Positions 46,063 to 56,769 of a stretch of 64,000 nucleotides of DNA are shown piece by piece. The stretch comes from Sphaerosporella brunnea (Eukaryota; Ascomycota; Pezizomycetes; Pezizales; Pyronemataceae): NCBI GenBank assembly GCA_008704415.1, contig VXIS01000220.1, positions 1 through 64,000 of the forward strand, written 5' to 3'. Position numbers and translations under genes: made by a program. Under the pieces are notes generated by a model. That model saw only the letters and a list, made by a program, of their open reading frames with translations, was not told where the DNA came from and did no database searches. The first letter of the stretch is position 1, and every line of letters begins with the position of its first letter.

Positions 46063-46348
46063 CATGACCGAAACATACTGCCGACACCCGTTCACCCGGC
46101 ACCACAACAACAACGGGCACTCCGAAGCCCTCACGATCCTCTCCTCGCCACCTTCTCCATCTGCCGCCGCCGCCTCTGGAGCCTCCACGCCAAACGCTCT
46201 TGGCGCTCGCAGCTCTTCCCGCGTCATCGGCGGCGAATGGGTTCTCCCGGTTGCTGTGCGAGGCCTCTCATACCTTTTGAAGAAGAAACGGCGAACAGCA
46301 GTGCGCAAGCGCTTCACCTTGTGGGATGACGCGATCAATAACTCCTGA
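46063..46348 (+). CDS. Hypothetical ORF, low support
   Basis: 94-aa ORF (MTETYCRHPFTRHHNNNG...) after a pyrimidine-rich leader typical of fungal 5' UTRs, containing a Ser/Ala-rich stretch and ending WDDAINNS. Downstream to 46690 the sequence stays GC-rich and codon-like but shifts frame (KDVDELATPAAR, APVVIYNDSNTLARS), so this may be exon 1 of a decayed or intron-containing gene. No family recognised. Confidence 0.3.
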
Positions 46349-47142
46349 GACGTGGAAGGAGGCGTGCGTGATGACGATGGGCGAGGAGGAGGAGCTGCTG
46401 GAATGGGCTGATGTCGGGGCGCGTTGAACCCAAGGTCGGCGAGGGTTGTTAAGCAGGAGGAGGACACCATCGATGAAACCGATGCTAGGACTGAGAGCCT
46501 GCATGACGCCACCACACTGCCGGTGAGCAAGCCACGAAGGATGTGGATGAGCTTGCTACCCCCGCGGCGAGAATCAGCTTTCCGCTACAACTCCGGCGCC
46601 CGTGGTCATCTACAACGACTCCAACACACTGGCGAGGAGCCAGCCATCATGGACGCTCTTCTGAGCGTTTGGGACAACGAGAAGGAGGAGGCGGAATTGC
46701 TCTTTTTTCTTTTTTTTTTCTTTTTTTCTTTCGTCGCTTTTATCAAGGGAAGTCCGCGGTGCGTTCTGGGGTATTACATTCTTTATATTCTTACGATTCA
46801 TGATTCGTCTTGCAGGTGCGCGATAGTGGATGTTGTTACTGTTTCCACTCACATACGCCATAAGCTTTATCATTGTTGCGACACAGATGTTGTACACTGT
46901 TCCTTATCTTTCCTATATCTATTTGTAACTGTAAACACAAGGATAGTGTGCCTGATCCCTGTTTTCTTTCAGGTTGTGATATTCCTTTCCTTTCTTTTAG
47001 GTGTCATTTGCCTGCATTATGTTTTCTTGGCTGTTTTTCAGGGTCAACAGTCTCCTCACCCTCTGTTTCTTGTCTTCGAAGACTGGCATCTCTCTGGAAT
47101 AAATACCTTCTGTATTTCCTCTCTTTCGACATACAATCAATA

Positions 47143-47284
47143 GGGCCGCTCAGACAGGCGTTTATATTTTTTTCGACGTTTCTGGATTTAAGGCCAGTTT
47201 CGGCGTCAAATGGCTTACAGACATCGATAAACAGCCGGTTGAAAATTCGGATATCCAAGTCAAAAACGCCCGTCTGAGCGGCCC
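47143..47284. mobile_element. 142-bp MITE, TA target duplication, copy A
   Basis: Ends gggccgctcagacaggcgttt and its inverted complement; flanked by TA on both sides (47141-47142 and 47285-47286). No coding capacity. TA duplication points to a Tc1/mariner-type transposase acting in trans. Confidence 0.88.
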
Positions 47285-47956
47285 TAATCAGTCAATACAG
47301 TTTCTTCCTCACTTAAGAACTTGATTCAATCCTCCGTTCAAAGCGTTACTCTTCGCTCTCTCTCATTGCGTCCTCCTCTATTTGTTCGATGATAAGAAAC
47401 GGAGCCTTTACATCGAAGATGCAACCATTTCTTCAGGGAAAGGTGGAATTGCGGTATTGTGTTCGGTTTTGAATGTGACTGTTTGTCTTTCCTTTTTTTC
47501 TTGTTTTCGGTTCAAGAAAGAATGAGCATCCGGTTTGTATACTCCTATTCTTATGATTGTCAGTCCTCTTCCTTGCCTACGAGGAGAAATCCCAGCTCCC
47601 TAGAGTTTCAAACCGTCACACTGGAACGGAATTACACGTGGAGTGATGGCGTATTTCGAAGACAAAACAAGGCTGTGATTGCGACGGAGCATCGTGCACG
47701 GTCTCAATCTAGTATTCCACAGCGCGCCGAGCAATGGGTTCAGATTGTGGCACCCTTCATGAGCAGTCGGGCATAGACAAATAGGTATATATATAAACAA
47801 CGACAAGACGTAATCCCACCTGGAGTATCAACTCAAGACCGTAACCAGGTCCGCTGTGGCGTTGCAAAGAAACTGCCTGAGTGAAATGCGGGAGTGTGAG
47901 TATGTAACTGAGCGGCTATACCACCTGCTGGGACTGAAAACGGAGGCGCTGCAATA

Positions 47957-48098
47957 GGGCCGCTCAGACGGGCGTTTTTGACTTGGATATCCGAATTTCC
48001 AACCGGCTGTTTATCGATGTCTGTAAGCCATTTGACGCCGAAACTGGCCTTAAATCCAGAAACCTCGAAAAAAATATAAACGCCTGTCTGAGCGGCCC
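47957..48098. mobile_element. 142-bp MITE, TA target duplication, copy B (inverted)
   Basis: Nearly identical to copy A at 47143-47284 but in the opposite orientation, flanked by TA at 47955-47956 and 48099-48100. The two copies differ at only a few bases, so insertion is recent. Confidence 0.88.
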
Positions 48099-48734
48099 TA
48101 ATATTGAGGAACATCCGGCCGAGGAACAACTCGTCAAGTAAGTAAGATTGATGCGTGGCAGCACCCTGTAGAATCCCCCGCTCGACTTCACCCTGGCAAC
48201 TGCGCCTGGGCGGCAGGACTCAAAAGCGGTGGCTGCAAACACCTCATGCATGTTGTCCCCTTCACAGGGTCGGCTACCGTGCGACAAACTGCCGGTGGCT
48301 GATCGGAATGATAATCGGAAACCCAGATTGTTTTCGCTGGGATATGTATGCGGCGGTAAAACAACTTCCAGAGGAGGCGGAATCGCTGTAGCTCTTGTTG
48401 TGCCGCAAGGTGAAGCGGGGGTAGCTTGGCTTGTAACGCGTCCGCCCAGTGAAGCCGGCTTGCGGACATTGATGGCACAGCACCCGAACGGTGGCTATGG
48501 ATTGACTTAACAGCGCGTGCTTCGGGACCCAGAAACTGCAGCTATTGGTGGAGAGACCGGATTGAGAGTTGAGCGGTATGTCATCCGAGGACTCACATCT
48601 GTGTGAGTGATTTCGTGAGATTCTTGCATTCCTAAGGGGTTGGCTGACGGCCTCTACAGCATCTGTTAGATGCCCCGCTTGTGACAAGTCTGGTTTTTTT
48701 TTTTTTTTTTTGCGGCCATGGAATAGCACTTGCT

Positions 48735-49240
48735 CGGTACTCGCAGGTAGTAGACTAATCTCTACCTGCTGCTGTACCAATCGCTCCATACAGGCAATGA
48801 GTGCGTGCTCTTCAGTTCCGGACAAAGATCTCCCCAAGCTCTTCTGCATTTGCGAGAGGTTTTTTTTTTTCCTTCCTTTGTTTCGCGGAATTCCTTAATG
48901 TCTGGGTCCTTCGCAATCTCGTTTTTTCCCCAAACCTCATCTGGGGCGGTGTATGTTTCCAGCCTCCTGAATTCCTGATTTCTCCCGAGGCCGGACACGT
49001 CGCGCAATCGAGTCCATAAATTCCAACTATTTTCGGAATGTCTCCAACAATTTTGCCCATGCCGATGGGGGGTCGCCCGGGTCGAGTTTCTGGATTATTG
49101 CCGATATGCTGTTCCAAACCTCCTCTTTCCAGCGTGGATAGCATTCAAACCCTCTCGAACCAACACAATAGCCAGTTCTGCGGTTTGTTGTGCTCGACTT
49201 GAACCTGCTGCTGCCGCTGTCGTCGCCGCTGCTGATTTCC
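48735..49240 (-). pseudogene. Myb/SANT-like DNA-binding domain relic
   Basis: The minus strand, read across frames, gives AELAIVLVREGLNAIHA, WKEEVWNSISAIIQKL, LWTRLRDVSGLGRNQEF, TAPDEVWGKNEIAKDPDIKE and QMQKSLGRSLSGTEEHAL. The order W..EVW - LRDvSGlG - T.PDEVW.....P..K.F is that of the Myb/SANT-like (PF12776-type) domain, common in fungal transposon-related DNA-binding proteins. At least two frameshifts, a stop and an A11 run break it. Confidence 0.55.
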
Positions 49241-49689
49241 TTTGCGTTTTACCACTTGGAGGTACACGGGTAGCTTAGGCTCGGCGGCGGTGGCGAAAAC
49301 AGACGGAGCGGAGAGAGAAAACCAGAGGCGATTCGGGTTGCAGGAAGGGAATCTATCGTCCGAGCAGAAAGTGCTTCGGAAATAGCACCCTGTAGCCTGC
49401 TTCCCACTCACTGTCTGGGGCCTCGGTTTGCTGGCAGCGTGGTGGCGATGGGGCGTATGGCGTGGAGGAGATTTTTCTGTTTCTCGGGAGTTGTTTGTGC
49501 GATGAGAGGGAGGTTGCTGCTGCTGCGTCATACCTGCTCGGTGGTGGGGGTAGGGACTGAACTCCAACAAACCCGAGTTTCGTCACACCTAACCTCTACT
49601 TATTATAACCTCGCTTTTTTTCGATGCGACGTATGCGCTCTCTCTCCATTGCAACAAACAACGGCCGCGCAACCAAACACCGACAATAG

Positions 49690-49870
49690 CCTGGTCTCGG
49701 AAACGCCCGTGGCAAACGGCAGTTGCTACTCACGGTCGCGCTAAACCTGGGTTACAGGTCGTCCCAGGCCGAGTCAGCAGTGAAGACGGCCAGATCGTAT
49801 GGCGTGCAAGCCCACGTCTCTACGGTGAGCGATGGGAGCAAGCACAGGGCTGGCAAGTTAAGGAATCTGA
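49690..49870 (+). pseudogene. Possible short-chain dehydrogenase (SDR) fragment
   Basis: One frame reads LNLGYRSSQAESAVKTAR then YGVQAHVSTVSD, resembling the NYRSS...EA...GVKA..VQADVSD stretch of classical SDR enzymes (second and third strands of the Rossmann fold). No complete glycine motif or catalytic YxxxK is present. Weak family call. Confidence 0.35.
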
Positions 49871-51364
49871 CGGGGAACCTGCAGACGCGGAACCGAGCCG
49901 CAGTCTCGTTGCGGGAAGAGATATCGACCTTTGTCCAGCCAGATTGGCAAAATAGTTGAAGCCTCTTAATCGTTGGTGGTTCTCGTTACTCGTCTGGATT
50001 CGTCGAGGGACTCTTTAGACTAAAGCTTCTACTCCTGTTTAAGACGTTCCAAGTTCTCTGCGTGTTTACCCACAGTTGCAACGATTACCTCACCGTAGGT
50101 TCCGATTCTTCGTTGATGTATATGTACACGGTCTTAATCCCATTACTAACAGAGAGCTTCACGTTGAAGTGCGGATAGTCCACTCGCTTGTCCGATCCAA
50201 CTCCGGTTGACTTGTCACCATTATCTGGCGCCATAAAACCCACCAACACCACGCGGCAAGTGCTTGCTGGGATATCGATGAAACTGGCCTGCAGTCAACG
50301 CCAGCCCCCTGATTGTTGCCAGTAGGCTTTTCAAAGGCACGAGGCTTTGGTGACCACCGAATGCATCAAAGATCAGTCGAGTAAACTGTGCTTTACGAAG
50401 GGACTTGTCTGGATGGGAGATGATACGTTTTTTGGTATCTCGAAGACCGGCTTAACAACAGGGGGCTATTTCTTTCTTTCATTTTTTTTTTTTTTTTTTC
50501 CTTCGAGGAATGCGGATCTTCTATACTGAGACCTCCCAATCAATGAATGAATGGATGCCTCCGTTCAGGTGATTTTTTTTTCCACGGGTTGCGTTGGTAA
50601 TCGAAGATGTCTCTATTATCGTGGAAGCCTTGCTGAAACTGATCAATACTACTACCCACGTGGGGCCGGGGAAAGGAGATGAGAGAAAGAAATGAAGAGA
50701 TGAGCATATGCCTCCTTATATACATGAAATCTCTCCACTAGGGAGACAGTACAAACACCCGGAGGCCCCATGAACCCCCACCATAATTCCCGAGAGGTGC
50801 TTCCTCATTGAGGAAGCATGTTCGTCGCCGACGCATCCGTGGCGACCATTCCTGATCCCATCACACAGTGCTGGATATTGGTACATGGTTCAAAATCCAT
50901 AGCGGTTGCACGGTTAAGACCGCCATAAGACGTCCTCTCACAGCACGTCCTCTATCTTCGTGAGGACCACCGAATTTTGCACGGTGGTGAAAAGGCTATT
51001 GTGGTGGATGGTGGAATCCGGGGAATGTGAAAGTGTTGCCTAGAATGAAGCCGTTGCATGGTGGGGTACATGTTGTTCAGAAATTCCTGGTATGTTGATG
51101 TTTTCTCGCCAGTTTGCTCAGGTTTGGGGCCAACCTTGTTGTCGTTGATGCCGAGCAATTCAACCTCGCCGTTCATGGGAGAATGCTAGCAGTGTACAAA
51201 TCACAAGAGGTGTGGCCATTGCATGGTGCATGGCAATGCTGCCACGGGAAAAGGTTCAGGGAAGAACCCACAAGATGAGGGTTGCATTCGGCGGAATAAT
51301 GTAGTCCTGCGGTAGAGACTGCCCTGTGTGGGGGGTTTTTGGCCTTGGTGAGACTCTTCGTTGC
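49871..51364. other. Intergenic, no gene recognised
   Basis: T-rich runs near 50480-50500 only. A minus-strand ORF (51176-50952, MNGEVELLGINDNKVG) could be an exon of the hypothetical gene at 51365-51685. Confidence 0.3.
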
Positions 51365-51685
51365 CTACAGCAAGTGCTGCTTCAGCCGTTGCTGCTCGTT
51401 GCCCAACAATAGCAACCAAGGCTCTTCCTTCTTCGATGCATCGCCGGAGCAAGCGTCTGGGCTTTCTTGCTTCGTCCCCGCATAAAGCTCCAGCTCGGAG
51501 TCCTTGATACCTTGCCGGGACACCGACGGTGGACACCAGGCGTTGTTGTTATCGTGCCGCCAGAAGTTCCAATTGTGCGAGCCTCGTTGCAGAAAAGACT
51601 GAAGAGCGCTCTGTTGAAGCTGCCGGCGTGAGGTGAGATGATCCAGCTTTTCCCTCTCAATGCCATAATCAGTTATTGCGCTCAT
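51365..51685 (-). CDS. Hypothetical protein, 106-aa ORF
   Basis: ATG at 51685 (MSAITDYGIEREKLDHLTSR). Hydrophilic, Gln- and Glu-rich composition (KDSELELYAGTKQESPDAC), with a GTAGGC donor-like site at its end that would allow a downstream exon. No family recognised. Confidence 0.3.
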   Translation of the reverse strand: MSAITDYGIEREKLDHLTSRRQLQQSALQSFLQRGSHNWNFWRHDNNNAWCPPSVSRQGIKDSELELYAGTKQESPDACSGDASKKEEPWLLLLGNEQQRLKQHLL

Positions 51686-51843
51686 CCCACCTCACTACTG
51701 CATTCCCCTCCTCCGGAGAAACTCTTGCGCTGCCTAGCGTGGGCCCTCTCTCTCTGACGGTTTGTTCAAATATTCCTGGCTATGCCGTAGTGGGCAGATC
51801 CGAGCATCTGTATGCTCAGTGACATCTCAATTGCACTGGCTGC

Positions 51844-52470
51844 TAAGCATATAGGTATCTTCTCGATTCGACGAATTGGAACGGTGCTGGGTTGTGTAGT
51901 TTCGTAGCTGGTGATTTGGGATTCTCGCAAGGGATAGCGGCCATGTAGGGTCTCTTATGAGAACAGAGACTTTGGGCGAGCATACTGAAGCGGGCATTGG
52001 CCGAGGGGCGTTTCTTGTACACCAGCGGTTGTTTCTAGGCAAAAACCGTGTCAGCGGGAAGGAAAAACTCCTGAAACCTCTCTCAACCTTCCTCACCTGC
52101 CTTTCATCACTGGCTTTCAGAGCCCTCATGACCAACCGCTCTTGCCGTGCGCCTGAAAACGGCGTTGAATTCTGCCTTTTCAACTGGGATAAAGAATGAG
52201 TTCAAGCGTTGCTGACCTTGCGGCATGAGCAGCTGCGCCGGAATATCGCCGTTCATCATGATGGACTGTGGGAGGAGTTTTGTCGATGTCGGCAATGCTA
52301 TGGCGACGGCGGCAGGTGTGGTAGGCGTGTTAATCGGGGGAAAAGGTAACGGATGGATAGCCGGGTAGGACGCTCTCCCACCAAATGTCCGCAATTCTAC
52401 ACCGTTGGTTTGCTCCCACTACGGCTCGGCACTCCAAAATCCTGTATGTCGATTGCTTTTGGTCACCACC
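51844..52470 (-). CDS. Hypothetical multi-exon gene, low support
   Basis: A plausible chain of minus-strand exons rejoins in frame: WEQTNGVELRTFGGRASYP, then DIDKTPPTVHHDERRYSG, then QNSTPFSGARQERLVMRALK, then KQPLVYKKRPSANARFS to a stop (YLYA) at 51844. The last intron (about 52030-52100, GTGAGG..TTTGCCTAG) is the most credible. The start codon is unresolved. No family recognised. Confidence 0.28.
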
Positions 52471-52727
52471 AGCTCGTTCCATTCTCACCGGAGCGGTGTA
52501 ACACTTCAACGTACCTGTCACCATCCTCTAGTACATGTGACACAGGGAAGGCACATACGCTCGAATAAAACACATCGCCGGTGGCAAAATCTCAATTCAT
52601 TTCAACATCCAAACGCCTCCTAGCAGGCATGACTCGCCAACAAACAAATGCCACAACTAACGCATGCAATAGACATGGTAGCAGCGTCTCCACAGGCGGC
52701 AGCCGTTGCAGATGCCGACCGACGTGT

Positions 52728-53031
52728 TCACAGCTTTCTGAGAATCCAATCCTTGAGCCTGTCAGTCCAAGTCTTCTTAACAAAGATGACAGGATCCCCT
52801 ACCGGCCCGTTAGCTGCAACTCCCGCCGCCACATATACGGGTGAGGTGGGGAAGATACATACACGTGTTCTGCCGAGGGAGCATCTTGTAGCCGTCGGGG
52901 GGCTGCGGATTTCCGGAGCTGGAAACGATGGCTTCGTCGAAGTGGACCCCGTGGAGCGCGACAATAGCGCGCTCACGAGCACGCAGACGCTGCTCGGGGG
53001 TGTACTGGGGAATGGTGTAGTTTTCGACCAT
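52728..53031 (-). CDS. Hypothetical 79-aa protein, two exons
   Basis: Exon 1 53031-52863 and exon 2 52798-52728, joined by a 64-nt intron with a GTATGT donor, a GCTAAC branch site and a TAG acceptor; the frame is preserved (PRQNT-W-DPVIF). The ATG has a good context (CGCCATGG) and a tattaaag-like box lies about 70 bp upstream. The protein starts MVENYTIPQYTPEQRLRARE and ends TWTDRLKDWILRKL. Not recognised; composition is soluble and amphipathic. Confidence 0.55.
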
Positions 53032-53402
53032 GGCGCTGTGCTTGGTGAGGGGTGAGGTGAAATTGAGGTGGTGCGTACTGATGGTTCCAGTTGAGCACCT
53101 TTAATACAGTCTGAGGGCTTGGCATCCCTGGTGCCGTATTTGGAATTGTGGGGGATGCTCGGGCTGGACACGCGGGAGCACTCGTCAGGCTTCAATGTTT
53201 CGTTTTTTCACCTTTTGTTTCAGCGTCCAAAGAATCAACCATCGAACCAGCCGGTAGGCGGTGACGTTTGTGCCAGCGCGTCTGGTGGCTCCTCGGTCGC
53301 TCACTGACAGACTCCAATGTATCGCAGTGACCTATCTCAGAAGAATATCCATTCCGGCGACAAGAGGAGTATGCACGAGCTCATGTAACGCGATTTTTCG
53401 AA

Positions 53403-54151
53403 GTGGACTATCTCGGGTTCAACCACCCCAAGAACGATATCATCGCCACATCGACAGCAGCAACCGTCTCGCGCGTCCGTTATATAGCGATGCCACAAGA
53501 AACACTAAGAGCGTCATCTCAGATATCAAGCAGGCACTGCCAGTCTCCGTACCCAACAAGCACAGCGGAAAGAGCGAGTGCGCTCTACAAAGATATATGC
53601 GGCTCTATGCACCGCGTTTTTGCTGGGGCATGGAAGAGTGGGGTCGTATCTGCGGGTCCGGACTCACTAAGAACTACAGCACGTGGTGGACTGAAGAAAT
53701 GCGGACCTTGGTCGGTAATGCTGAATTCAAAGCGAACTGCTGATACACCGATCCCCGCTGTGGCGGTCGATGCACTCATCCGCAAAAGATGTTTGGATAA
53801 TCCCAGAGCTTTCGAAGAAGCTGAAGGGAGACGTTGGAACGGTACACAACTGAATACAGGGTCTGACCGGTGCTGGGTGAAGGTGAACATCAACGCCGGT
53901 GGGGAGGCGCACGAGAAGCAGATAGGATGGAAGAATATCGGCAGTCCAGTATACATGTCGCGAAAAGTTGGCACCTCACCCATCCAAAGCGCAGAAATCG
54001 ATGTCGACATCGCCGCCCCAATCATACCAACCGACCCCCCATCGCGGAGTTCGACGCCAAAAAGAAGACGGTGGACGAGCCCTGTTTTATGAACATTCCC
54101 ACGATTGCTGGAGACGGCTTGCAGGTGGATAGGAGCTTGACACCGTCTTGA
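53403..54151 (+). CDS. Hypothetical protein, low support
   Basis: Long open frame (229 aa without splicing) with credible stretches VDALIRKRCLDNPRAFEEAE and WVKVNINAGGEAHEKQIGWK. A 50-nt GT..AG removal (about 53999-54048) would join SAEID to FDAKKKTVDEPCFMNIPTI, ending at TPS-stop (54151). The opposite strand is also open, so the coding strand is not secure. No family recognised. Confidence 0.3.
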
Positions 54152-55050
54152 TTGCCGTCGTGGAGCAATTTGGTAGTTTATGAGGGAGGGTGGGTGCGGG
54201 TTGCGGCAAATCTGGATGACGATGGTGGAGTGGGATTCTCGGACCTGAAGGATCAATACAACTTAGAATTCTGTTTGTATTTGCTTGTCTTCAGGTTGGG
54301 GTCTTACGCATCTTATTGTCCATTAGGCATCATCTTTCGTAGCATTCGTGAACGTCGGAACTGGCAGGCGCAATGAATAGTTCATTTACGGTTCTATCCG
54401 CCAACTTTTCAACCACCGTACGGGGGGTTATTCTTCCAACCTCCCGATAAGCATTTTGCTCTGCAATGTCAACATATATAGCTTCACAGTGGCGAGCAAC
54501 ATATGGCATAGGATTGGGTTTTGAATCTAGAGGCGAAACAGTTATAGATCGCCATTCCTGTGTATGTGTTTGTGTAATCATAGTGTGTGGATGTAACCTC
54601 GAAAGATTATGGAAGACCCACACTCAAATCCTGTCTGATGTGATCTCATGCGTCAACTGCGGCAATCCTGAATACCAATCGTAACAAAACAATGTGAAAT
54701 TTACAAGAGAAACAACAAAGGAAAGAAACAGGCCCGGAAAACCGCATAAACTGCCATGGCAGGTCACTTCTCCTCCTCCACCTCCTACTCATCCTCCCAA
54801 GCAAACCACTACAACTCGATTGACCCTGGTGTCCCGCAGGAACCGCTGCATAGCATCAATAGCCTTCTCCTCCTCCTAGAGCAACTCCGCAATCGGAGGT
54901 AGTTCCCCAGAACACGCTGATCTGTGAAAACCATGGCTTGCGCTTGTATCCCGTGTCTTTGAGGGAAACATACCCGGCGCGGGGAGCCATTGGCTGGGGC
55001 ATCCCCAGTCTTGTCTGCGAGTCGCTTTGCATCAAGCAAATAACCATTAC
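54152..55050. other. Intergenic, no gene recognised
   Basis: Only short open frames; lies downstream of the micro-exon gene 1 stop. Confidence 0.4.
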
Positions 55051-56653
55051 TTATTCGGGCGTTTGGCCGTCGACTCCCCAGGGGCCGCAGTCACAAACCT
55101 TGCGACCCGGCCGGGGCTCCGGATGATCCCCTCGTGGGTTCGGGTACCGAGAGCACTTCAGTTGGGATTAGTATAAGAGTCTGAACTGGTCTTTGAGGGG
55201 AACTTACCCGGCGCGGGGACCCCTGGGGAGCCATTTGAGCAGCAGGTGGAGCGGGGGCGGTGGAGGCGGCAGGGGCGGTGGAGGCGGCAGGGGCGATGGA
55301 GGCGGCCGCTGCCACGGGACGCCCAAGCGGCCAGATTCCCTGGACGGTGTTAGCGTTGCTTAGACCCAGGTTGTATGAGAAGGTGCAAACGTACCCCTCC
55401 GGTGCCAAGCACCGGTGCAGGACCCTAGGAACGGTCAGCAAAGTTTCCAAGAACATTTACGAATGTCCTTACCAGCCGCATCCGCGGAGGGCCCTGGCCA
55501 TACTCCCGGCCTTGTGGCAGCCTCTAGAAAACATTTTATCAGCATCATTTTTGTCCGCAGTCAATTTCGAAGGGAATCAACATACCGACGGCTGCATTGC
55601 CATCTCCACGACCTTGGCATACATGTCTGGAGAGAGCTGAGGAAGGTTGTAGCGTTAACTCGAATGCGCAAAGTTCGAAGGGAATCAACATACCTCTTGC
55701 CGCAACTTTGCCAGCAGGTAGTCTGACAACGAGGGCGACTAAATTACACAGACATTGTTAGACATCGTCGCTATAAATATACTGGGTTTGAAGCAACGAC
55801 TTGGAAGCGTACCGATCGACGAATTTCCTAGAACATATTAGCATCATTTTAATACATGAGAGGTTGAAAACATACCGCAACTTGGTTGGCCGCCAACGCG
55901 GGGTTACCCTAGATTGTTGTGTTAAATCCGAGATACATCATTGCGTCAAGGACCTGTGCAGATTTCTAAGGAACTCGACTTACGCGCAGCTCCCTCATAT
56001 ACTTGAGGGCTTCTGGAAGCTTGCCATCGGAGAATTTGAAGTCTTGGAAGCGTACTGATGGATCGCTGGCCTAGAAAATATTAGCATCATTTTAATACAT
56101 GAGAGGTTGAAAACATACCGCCACTTTTTCTTCAGCCAACGCGGGGTTACCCTAGATTGTTGTGTTAAATCCGAGATACATCATTGCGTCAAGGACCTGT
56201 GCAGATTTCTAAGGAACTCGACTTACACGCAGCTCCCTCATGTATTTGAGGGCTTCCGCGAGCTATATATATAGAACATATTAGCTGAGAGATCTCCACG
56301 ATTTTGTCGTAGATCTCCGGTGTGATCTGAGGAAGGTTAAATCAACCTACGGCCAGCTGGTGAGAGAGAGGGGCTGGTGGATGCACCTAGAAAACATTTT
56401 ATCAGCATCATTTGTGTCCACATATACCACACGTGACGGTATGAAAAACAAACGACTGATTCGCCATTGCGATGAGCCTCATCGACCTAGATTGCGCGAC
56501 AGCGCAGCAAGGACAGATCTTTCTGAGGCTGATCCGCATGGCAAAGATCAGGATAGGGGAATAATGAGATGCGTAGAATAGCCAGATGTTTGTTTGAGCG
56601 AGGATTTTCGGTGTCGGGGTAGTACTAACCTTAGCGGGAGGAAAAACCTTCAT
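55051..56653 (-). CDS. Micro-exon gene 1 (unrecognised family)
   Basis: About 15 tiny exons, nearly all multiples of three with phase-0 introns. Minus-strand exons: 56653-56630 (MKVFPPAK), one near 56500 (VDEAHRNGESV), 56386-56351 (VHPPAPLSHQLA), about 56326-56300, 56262-56227 (LAEALKYMRELR), 56151-56119 (GNPALAEEKVA), 56070-55984 (ASDPSVRFQDF..), 55908-55876 (GNPALAANQVA), 55827-55813 (EIRRS), 55738-55694 (SPSLSDYLLAKLRQE), 55636-55586 (LSPDMYAKVVEMAMQPS), 55523-55473 (RLPQGREYGQGPPRMRL), 55424-55395 (GPAPVLGTGG), 55339-55208 (GIWPLG plus an Ala/Pro/Ser-rich tract), 55155-55051 (CSRYPNPRGDHPEPRPGRKV). Introns have GTATGT, GTAAGT or GTACGC donors and TTCTAG/TTTAG acceptors. The first four exons are uncertain: intron 56350-56327 would be only 24 nt. 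The C-terminal CDQC of gene 2 is CDCG here. Function unknown. Confidence 0.7.
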
Positions 56654-56761
56654 CCGAAGATGTGATGGGGTGGAGGAAAAAAAACAAGTAGGAAAAAAAA
56701 CAAGTAGGAAAACCTGTTTTTCCCGAAGGAAGTGGATTGGGGGATAAAGGGGAATCGCGCG

Positions 56762-56769
56762 TTTATATA
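56762..56769 (-). promoter_or_regulatory. TATA box of micro-exon gene 1
   Basis: TATATAAA on the minus strand, about 110 bp upstream of the ATG at 56653. Confidence 0.5.

Noticed and set aside
47143..48098. One 956-bp transposon with 142-bp TIRs
   Set aside because: Each 142-bp unit has its own inverted ends and its own TA duplication, so two separate MITEs explain it better.
53585..54256. 223-aa minus frame
   Set aside because: Antisense to a better plus-strand candidate; composition looks like a shadow.
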